This document shows, in pieces, positions 57,822 through 64,000 of a stretch of DNA of 64,000 nt. The notes below the pieces were generated by a model. The model did no database searches. It was not told the DNA's origin and saw only the letters and a list, made by a program, of their open reading frames with translations. Position numbers and translations under genes: made by a program. The stretch is from Haemaphysalis longicornis (Eukaryota > Arthropoda > Arachnida > Ixodida > Ixodidae), in assembly GCA_013339765.2 (NCBI GenBank), contig CM023454.1, positions 37,562,950 to 37,626,949 on the forward strand, read 5' to 3'. Position 1 is the stretch's first letter; each line of letters opens with the position of its first letter.

Positions 57822-59420
57822 CTAAAACTCACTAGGCGGAAGGGGGGTATTTTGCGGCAAAGTGTGGTCGCTGGTAGTGGCGGCGATTCCCCGCATGCAG
57901 TTGTGTATATCGGCACGAAGAGATTCAATGGTGGCCTGCATGGCTGCCTGGTTGGCTAAGAGAATTGGTGGAGCTGTAAGTATTCTTCTTTCTGCTGGGC
58001 GAGAGCCGTCTTGCATGCCGCCTCGATCCCTGCGAAACGATCGTCTGTTGGGGTGGGTGTAGTGTCGGAGGTAGTAGGGTTAGCCGTGGCTTTCCGCTTA
58101 ATTGGTGGGGGAGTGGAAACCTCCTGGGAGGCCGGAGTTGATTGCTGCTCTGATTGCACGGAGGGGATAGCGGGACTAGTGTGCAGTTGTTGTGTTAGGA
58201 GGCTGTTTTCGCGTCTCAATGCTGCATTTTCTTGCTTCAAGGTTAGTATTTCTGCCCCTGATAGCTTGTAATTCTTTAAGAATTTCAGCTTGCGTATCAG
58301 AGGATGGTAACGTACGAGGGTAATGATGATGGCGATGGAGCACTGAGAGGCGAGCGCTGGCAGCTCACCTTGTCTTGTCGATGCCCGATGGACGGAGCTG
58401 TGGCAGCGCCGGCGCGACACGGAAGGTCTGGTCGTCCACAGGAAAGAGTCCCTGAGGCCTTGGCAGGTTGCAGCGGTGGAAAGTCCGTTGGCACAAAGAG
58501 TCCCTGAAGAAGTTGCAGCCTTAGCGTATGACACGGCAGGTCGGCGCGGTTGGTAGCGCTTGGGACACGACGACGTTCCAGTAGCATGAGGGCCTCACAA
58601 AGATGCATTTCGGAACACATGGGTGATTTTCGGGGGCCATGACGATTCCGCAGGTTGAGCACCGAGAGAGGGCTTGTCCAGTTGGGCAGACGTCGGGTCG
58701 ATGTCCTGGCCGCCAGCATAAAGTGAAGGCTTCTGATTTCTTGCGAAATGGCTTGCAGCGGTATGTTGCAGCGCGATACCGAATCACAGTAAGGGACGGT
58801 AGTTCCATCGAAGAGAATTGGACTATGTTAGACTCCACTCAGCCCTCCTGGCGTCGAGGACTCCGAGTCCAGGGTTGAAGTGGCAGATGCTATGGAGTAT
58901 TTGTTCTGGGGTTTCTTCGGCTGGATATTGAAAATGACGCCCGTCGCTGTATTAGATGGGGGGGGGTACGTGCGTGGACAGCGGGTTATTCTTTGCCATT
59001 CAAAGTTAACGCCTCGAGACTTCGCATACTTCTGCGCTCGGCTTTCGTCCGGGGTGCTAGCGATGATGAAATTCGCCCTTCGCGTCAATTCGGATTTGAT
59101 CTTCTTCAATGGAGAGGTAGTCCCGCTTGCTTCTGCACGGTGTCAGCCAGAGAGTAGCCAGAGGGACTTGGGTAAGGGCTAGACCACCTCTCGGTCGAAG
59201 GATCACTTTGACTGTCGTCCTCCGGCAAGGGGAGCACGGTGGGAATCGATCGCGCCGGTCGACGGCGGCGTCGGCTTGGAAGAGGCATTATGAGAAGAAG
59301 ATGCGATGGCAGAGTTGGCCTTGCAGCGATTGTCCACGAAGGGATTGTTGGCGGCGACGAATCGTCATCCAAGAGGGGTGGTCGAGGTCCTCCGGAGCGA
59401 TGTCATCTCCTTCGACGGTA
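57822..59420 (-). pseudogene. ORF1 of the nested I element (zinc knuckle and coiled coil)
   Basis: The minus strand runs through GVTVEGDDIAPEDLDHPSW (N-terminus), RRRRRPARSIPTVLPLP, LKKIKSELTRRANFIIAS, LCWRPGHRPDVCPTG with CSTCG (zinc knuckles), then a predicted coiled coil ILTLKQENAALRRENSLLTQ near 58240. A Pro/Thr-rich segment and a C-terminal helix (MQATIESLRADIHNCMRGI) follow, ending at the TAG at 57822. Frameshifts near 59330, 59110, 58820, 58530 and 58000 break it into pieces. The role is RNA-binding and particle assembly for this retrotransposon. Confidence 0.88.
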
Positions 59421-59777
59421 ACCCCATCATGCTGCTGCCGAGACGCCTGACCACGGCCGGCGCGCTCGTGCAGCGGAGTGAAGGCTGACGGCAACGTGCT
59501 GTGGAATGCAGCCGGCGGCCGCGCACAGCTTCGGCGCGAGGCGTGGTTTGCTGCTGTTCTACGCTGTGGCGTTAGGGTTAGATTTTTGAGTGGGACAGTT
59601 TGACTCGCCTGTGGGTCGAACTTGACGAAAGCGGTGGTCAGGAGAGTCCTTACATCATGCCGGAACCATTGGTGTGGAAAACAGGTAGCAGGTACTGCTG
59701 GTTCGCTAGTGGCGATGCAAGATGCCAGAACCAAGCCGGGGCGTGTGAGGTCGTGTCGGCCCCCTTGGGGAAAAAAA

Positions 59778-59816
59778 CGTCCGAGTTTAATGTCGTTCCA
59801 TACGTCCGAGTTTAAT
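59778..59816 (-). repeat. 14-bp direct repeat flanking the 5'-side target-site duplication
   Basis: CGTCCGAGTTTAAT occurs at 59778-59791 (inside the element's 5' end) and at 59803-59816 (gypsy integrase), with the 9-bp duplication and 2 bp between them. Confidence 0.9.
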
Positions 59817-61424
59817 TTCGCACCTCCGCGTTGACTCCGGGCAAAACGAAGGGTTCTGTTATCAGCCGCTGGGGGGCGCGGACACCTGAATGGCTGATGT
59901 AGTGGAAAGTGTTGAATACCACTCGGCGGAAATTCAGTTTGATGAAAGGCAGTGGGGCTGTCTGGGAGGTATCGCAGGTTATCGTGCCCTGGACGTCGGG
60001 AAGTGCAACCTTAATGAGCAGATCCTCGACTTTTCAGTCTTGTCAACTAAGTGTCTTCCCGCTGAGCCGCGGCCATCGCCTCGAAGTCCAGGACGTTTGT
60101 GTCGGAAGCGTTGACGTGAGACAAGGCGTGCGCTGCTTCGTTTTCGACCCCGGGAACGTGGCGGATGTCTGTAGAAAACTCAGAGATGAATAAGAGCTGA
60201 CGAAGTTCCCGTTCTGAGTAGGAGGAACTGTTGTTGTTGAATACGTAGGGGAAGGGCTTGTGGTCTGTCAAGATGGGTCTGCGCTCTTGACTCACGACAC
60301 TCGAGGATGTAGCGCAAATGCTTAATGAAATAATAGATTGCAAGCATCTCCCTTCCTAAAGTGCGGTACCTTACTTCCGCAGGCTTCAGACGTTTCGCAA
60401 AGAAGCCCAGTGGCTTCCACTGTGCAGCCTCCTGTTGCGGCAGCACTGCTCCGACCAATGTGGAGGAGACGTCCACCATGAGGCGTGTAGGAGATTCAGG
60501 CATTGGATGAATGAGAAGGGTAGCCGCGGCCAGCTCGTCCGCAGCTTTCTGGAAAGCGTTCTGGTGTTCGTCAGACCAAAAAAATTGTGGTGCCTTTTGA
60601 TCGTCTCGGCGCATCAGGGCGGTCAATGGCTGGCGTACTCGAGCACAAGACGTAATGAACCGCCGGTGGAAGTTTACGAGCCCGAGAAACTCTCTCAGCT
60701 TGCAGAAAGATGTTGGAGCTCGAAACTTCTTGACGGATTCCAGCCTCGATTCCAATGGCATAATGCCTTCAGCAGTGAAGTGATGGCCGAGGAAGTTGAG
60801 CGCCTCGACACAAAACACGCACTTTTGTGGTTTCTACAACCAGACCGTGCTCATCCAGACGCTGAAAGAGCTGGCGGAGGTGCTCTTCGTGCTCCGTAGG
60901 CGTTGTGCTGGCCACCAAAATGTCATCCACGTAGACAACGACGAAAGGAAGACCCAGGGTGACCTAATCCATGAATCTTTGAAAGGTCTGTGCGGCATTT
61001 CTCCTGCCGTAGGGCATGCAGACAAACTCAAACAGGCCGAACAGAGTTGTTACGGCTGTTTTTGGTATGTCCTCCGGTTCGACGGGGATTTCGTGGTATG
61101 CTACTACGAGGTCAATCTTGCTGTATATTTTTGTACCTGCCACCCGCGCACTAAAATCGTGAATATGTGGCAGAGGATACTGGTCCGGCATTGTCGATGC
61201 ATTCAAGGCTCTGTAATTACCGCACGGGCGGCAGTCGTCCTCGTCGTCTTTAGGCACCATGTGTAGCGGCGATGAATGGTTACTAGACGAAAGGCGAACA
61301 ATTCCCAGCTGCAGCATATGCTCGAACTCTCTGCTTTCAGCTTGCAGCCTCTTAGTGGACAGCTGTCGTGGCCGGGTGGTAACTGGCGGCCTTGTGGTGA
61401 CGATGTGGTGAGCGACGTTATGTC
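59803..61424 (-). pseudogene. pol: gypsy pol: reverse transcriptase, RNase H, integrase N-terminus
   Basis: From 61420 downward: LQLGIVRLSSSNHSSPLHMV, RPCGNYRALNA, YPLPHIHDF, YSKIDLVVAYHEIPV (motif A, Asp present), FVCMPYGRRNAAQTFQRFMD (motif B region), an in-frame stop at 60964-60966, then LPFVVVYVDDILVAS (YVDD intact). After a frameshift come NFLGHHFTAEGI and LREFLGLVNFHRRFI. RNase H has PTRLMVDVSSTLVGAV, KRLKPAEVRYRTLGREMLAI and RRPILTDHKPF (catalytic DxxE/Asp pattern). Integrase N-terminus: FNTFHYISHSGVRAP (His pair of the HHCC zinc site). Then the nested I element begins. It is inactive. Confidence 0.93.
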
Positions 61425-61735
61425 GCCCAGCTCTTCACGACACAAGAGCTGCTGAACTCGGCTTTCTTCAGGCGCGTCGAGGCGGTCCAGCACCGTCTTT
61501 TTGCAGGTGTCGTATTCCCCTTGTGTGGGGGGTGAAACCAAAATGTCGTCGATAGTGTCGGTGATTTCTGGGGGCAGGTCTGCGCCGACGTGAAGGTACT
61601 TCGTCGACTGCGAGCTGATGTTCCGGAGCTGAAAACGGGCCTCAACTTGGCTTTTTAGGCCAAAAATTTGGTATCTTCAGTTCTGTGGTGATGACTGCAA
61701 GCTTAGAGGCAGCAGTGTTGCTTGTTTGAGCTCAT
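61425..61735 (-). pseudogene. gag: gypsy gag, N-terminal part only
   Basis: After the primer site the minus strand reads ELKIPNFW, VEARFQLRNISSQSTKYLHV, DLPPEITDTIDDILVSPPTQ, EYDTCKKTVLDRLDAPEESR and QQLLCREELGD (capsid N-terminus of an arthropod gypsy family, different from the gag at 9278). It then passes without a gap into sequence preceding RT. The rest of the capsid, the zinc knuckle and protease are therefore missing. Confidence 0.85.
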
Positions 61736-61758
61736 CGCCGCGTCTTCGTCGATGCGTT

Positions 61759-61771
61759 GTTCGGGTCACCA
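61759..61771 (-). other. Primer-binding site
   Basis: On the minus strand TGGTGACCCGAAC starts 4 bp after the 5' LTR. It begins with TGG, as required for pairing with a tRNA 3'-CCA end. Which tRNA it pairs with was not determined. Confidence 0.85.
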
Positions 61772-61775
61772 ATTT

Positions 61776-62111
61776 TGTAGCAGCTGGGAATGTCGGCTGC
61801 CGAAGGAAGCGAGAAGGAAGACGTGGAGCTGGTTTGGAGTTTCAAGACGGACTGTTTATTTTCCAAAGATGTGAGTGCCAAGAGTTCCCTTCAACTAGGG
61901 AAAGAAGGGGAACCCCCCGCGTCCTCTTAAAAAGGAGAGGGAAAAGGGCCTCTGACCGAGGAGTCGGTGGGACCAAAAGTTGTTCCCCTAAGAGGGTAGG
62001 GAGCAGGCGCCGGCGTCACGAATACCCGTCTTTCGCAAAGGCGCGCTGTCGACAGGTCGGCTGCAGACGGGAGAGGAAGGAATGCGGCGGTGCTAAGCAG
62101 CTTACGCTACA
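61776..62111 (-). repeat. 5' LTR of the gypsy element (336 bp)
   Basis: TGTAGC...GCTACA, the pair of 52963-53227, with about 70 additional bp near 62005-62070. Scattered substitutions between the LTRs show that the insertion is not recent. Confidence 0.93.
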
Positions 62112-64000
62112 AGGGCACTGAATAAAATATTTCATAATAAAGGTTTTTTTGCCAATCGATATCATACTTTAAAATTTAATTCTCTATAATCCTTATTTAA
62201 AAATGGTAATTGTTACTTCCTAATGTAGTCTTCCACAATAGTTCTTGTATTTGGGAGATTTGGTTCAATTCATAGAAGGGGTAATCCTTAATAAAAATTT
62301 CTATTTCGGTTTTGGTAAATAACTATTTCAGCTTTCTGTATATATTGAACACGCTAAAAAGTTCAAGTAGTTTATTTTATTGTGCAGTACTTTCTCAAAG
62401 GAGGACTTTTTTCGCAAATTTCCTTTACGAAGGTTATAATTCATAGTACGTCTTTTTTAAATTCTTTCGGCCAGTTGTAACTTCTCTTGAGTTTTATGAA
62501 CCATACAAGTAAGGGAATATTCTGAAATGAAAAATGCGTGATACATAAATAGTTTTAGCAATATTATTATCAGGAGATTTGTGTACACAGGCAGCCAACT
62601 GACCGACTTAAGTTATGTTTTGTTGACGATTTATGGTAATGATCTCAAAAAAAGTTTCTCGAAATCCAACAAAGCCCAGTTTCTTTTATCTAATTCAACT
62701 TGAGACTTCTAAAAAAATCTCGACGCTACAATGTTTTGCTCAAAAATATTGGCAAACCATTTGGGTTTTTGTTTTGCACAGTTTTGTTTCAGTTTCCGGT
62801 TACCCAGGTGGATAACGGTTTCAAGTTATCCAGCTTCAATTTAACTGTTTCAAGGACTCTGCAGACACAGAACTACTGGAAACAGAAGGAATATATAAAT
62901 AACCAGCCTCAATGGAACTTTCCATTACACTTTCAATCAAAGTCATAAAAGGAAGATTTATCCTGGGCAGAGTTGTTTCATAACTATGGCTACAGTACAG
63001 AAAACGAGGTGCAGCTGTCTCTCTTCCTCTCTGTGTTGTTTCGTTGATACCGGTTATCCTTGCCGATAGTTTTTTGTAGGGTTTAGGCGTGTCTCTTGTA
63101 AACACAGAATAGTATACAGGTGTCTGCAAAATACTTGTAGATGTCATGGCAGTTTCTTGTTAGGGCTGGACGCGTACATCGACAACTTATATATTTCAAG
63201 GTATTCCTAGACTTAGGCTGCTGAGTGTGATTTTGTAAGGGTGGTATTCGAGTGACTAGGCGAAAACACAATCAAAGACCTTCCAAAAAACAACAGTTAT
63301 ATAGGCCAAAGTCGCCTTCGCTCTAAACCAGCAGGATCAAAAAAACATCGAAGGAGAGTTGGGTTTCGTTGTATTGACTTCCATGGCACATAAGTAACAT
63401 ACTCCAATATGAGCCAAAAAAAGCTGTGCGTTGCTTTGTGAATATTATTATGTGTCGTTGACACAACTATACCCAACAAGACGGAGGACAATACCGAGAA
63501 CAGAATGTCAGGCAGAAGTGTTGGAAGATGACAGGAAGACGGGACTGTCCATTCTTGTATGTCACGTCAGAGGGGCCGCATATGCAGAGTGGCTCCAAAG
63601 GTGTGCTTTGCGTCGTAGAGGGGTCTAAATTACCTCAGCCCTCATCGTCGTCTCATCCAAAAAGGTCACCTTTTGTTTTTGGAGTCTGCCATTTGCGCTG
63701 ATCTTGGGTGCTCGCAGCTCGTAAGCGCCGCACCGTTTACGCAAACATCTCTTTTAGCACACTCCCTCTGCTTAGGTGACTAACGCAGCCCACAGAGTGA
63801 CATGCACCAAACATCTTCAGCAAAAATATTATGGAGGCGTTTTCTTTTGATGGGTTAATAGTTTTGTCACGCTTATGAAAATATCTCGTTAGGTGGCAAT
63901 ACACTACCGATGAAACAGGAGCAGCAAAGAAAACCCCTTAAATTTCACCGTTTCCGTTATAAAGCATGCTGGTAGGGCGTGTTCGAAAAAAAACCCACTT
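62112..64000. other. Mostly unrecognised AT-rich DNA with a weak third copy of the A2/B2 module
   Basis: At 62787-63060, GGTTACCCAGGTGGATAA, AAGTTATCCAGCTTCAATTTAAC, TTCAAGGACT, CAGAAGGAATATATAAA and GTGCAGCTGTCTCTCT occur in the same order as in 14275-14540 and 51530-51790. The rest has no feature I can name. A 65-codon plus frame at 63431-63628 is not recognised. Confidence 0.5.

Larger units (their letters stand above)
54233..59793 (-). mobile_element. I-superfamily non-LTR retrotransposon nested in gypsy integrase
   Basis: A 5.56-kb element on the minus strand, with 5' UTR, ORF1 (about 59420-57822), ORF2 (57820-54273), a 40-bp 3' UTR containing AATAAAG and a CT-repeat tail (54233-54247 on the complement). 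A 9-bp target-site duplication (CGTTCCATA) bounds it. It differs from the ATC-tailed family at 637 and 45081 in ORF1 sequence and tail, and resembles the CT-tailed relic at 30560-33852. It has the fewest lesions of any element here and is by nesting younger than the gypsy copy. Confidence 0.95.
52963..62111 (-). mobile_element. Ty3/gypsy LTR retrotransposon (minus strand) with nested I element
   Basis: Both LTRs start TGTAGC and end GCTACA on the plus strand and are bounded by AGGG. On the minus strand the order is 5' LTR (61776-62111), primer site (61759-61771), partial gag, RT, RNase H, integrase N-terminus, then a 5.56-kb I element (54233-59793). The rest of the integrase, a polypurine tract and the 3' LTR (52963-53227) follow. 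Without the insertion the provirus is about 3.6 kb, shorter than usual for gypsy, because the region between the middle of gag and the start of RT is deleted. No env is present. Confidence 0.95.

Noticed and set aside
60435..61266. Plus-strand frames of about 155 codons
   Set aside because: They are antisense shadows of the gypsy RT and RNase H.
52963..62111. Endogenous retrovirus with envelope gene
   Set aside because: Between integrase and the 3' LTR there is only about 60 bp plus a polypurine tract, so no envelope gene is present. It is a Ty3/gypsy retrotransposon.
1..64000. CRISPR arrays, tRNA or rRNA genes, bacterial operons
   Set aside because: No regularly spaced repeats, no tRNA A/B-box with cloverleaf potential and no rRNA-like conserved strings were found. 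The window is eukaryotic repeat DNA.

Overview
The window is eukaryotic, intron-and-repeat type DNA with no convincing intact host gene. The transposon families visible are Ty3/gypsy elements whose LTR is followed by TGGTG-type primer sites, I-superfamily non-LTR elements with RNase H, L2/CR1-like elements whose 3' UTR contains CCCCTTATGTAA, and RTE. By inference these families suggest a chelicerate, most likely a hard tick. That is a judgement from family resemblance and not from a marker gene.

The main large-scale structure is an old duplication inside the window. Block A (1 to about 14.6 kb) and block B (about 35.4 to 51.8 kb) are collinear, diverged copies in the same orientation. A third partial copy (C) lies at 21.9-23.1 kb, and a further weak module lies near 62.8-63.1 kb. 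Blocks A and B have each received one element of the same I-superfamily family at different points. The A insertion is 637-4673 and the B insertion is 45081-50585. Each is flanked by a target-site duplication, and each has a recognisable empty site in the other block. These insertions therefore most likely postdate the duplication. A shared LTR (8813-9256, 40085-40526, and split C at 21895-22905) predates it.

Region by region: 0-14.6 kb is block A, with an I element, an LTR followed by a gypsy gag that is split by an L2-like insertion, and a minus-strand I fragment. 14.6-21.8 kb is mostly unrecognised AT-rich DNA with a degenerate GC-rich repeat, an L2 fragment and a decayed I-type RT. 21.9-29.9 kb holds LTR C, a minus-strand gypsy gag, a near-complete minus-strand L2/CR1 element, a microsatellite and a second gypsy leader/gag. 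30.5-33.9 kb is a decayed plus-strand I element. 33.9-35.3 kb has possible exon-like ORFs on both strands. 35.4-51.8 kb is block B, with an RTE copy bearing a twin-priming 5' inversion and a nearly full-length I element. 52.96-62.11 kb is a minus-strand Ty3/gypsy provirus with both LTRs and a 4-bp target duplication, interrupted by a 5.56-kb I element in its integrase. The last 1.9 kb is largely unrecognised.

All coding remnants carry stops or frameshifts. The least damaged is ORF2 of the I element nested in the gypsy copy (57820-54273), with two in-frame stops and one frameshift. I found no CRISPR array, tRNA, rRNA, bacterial operon or new multi-gene system. The most informative content is the layered insertion history.
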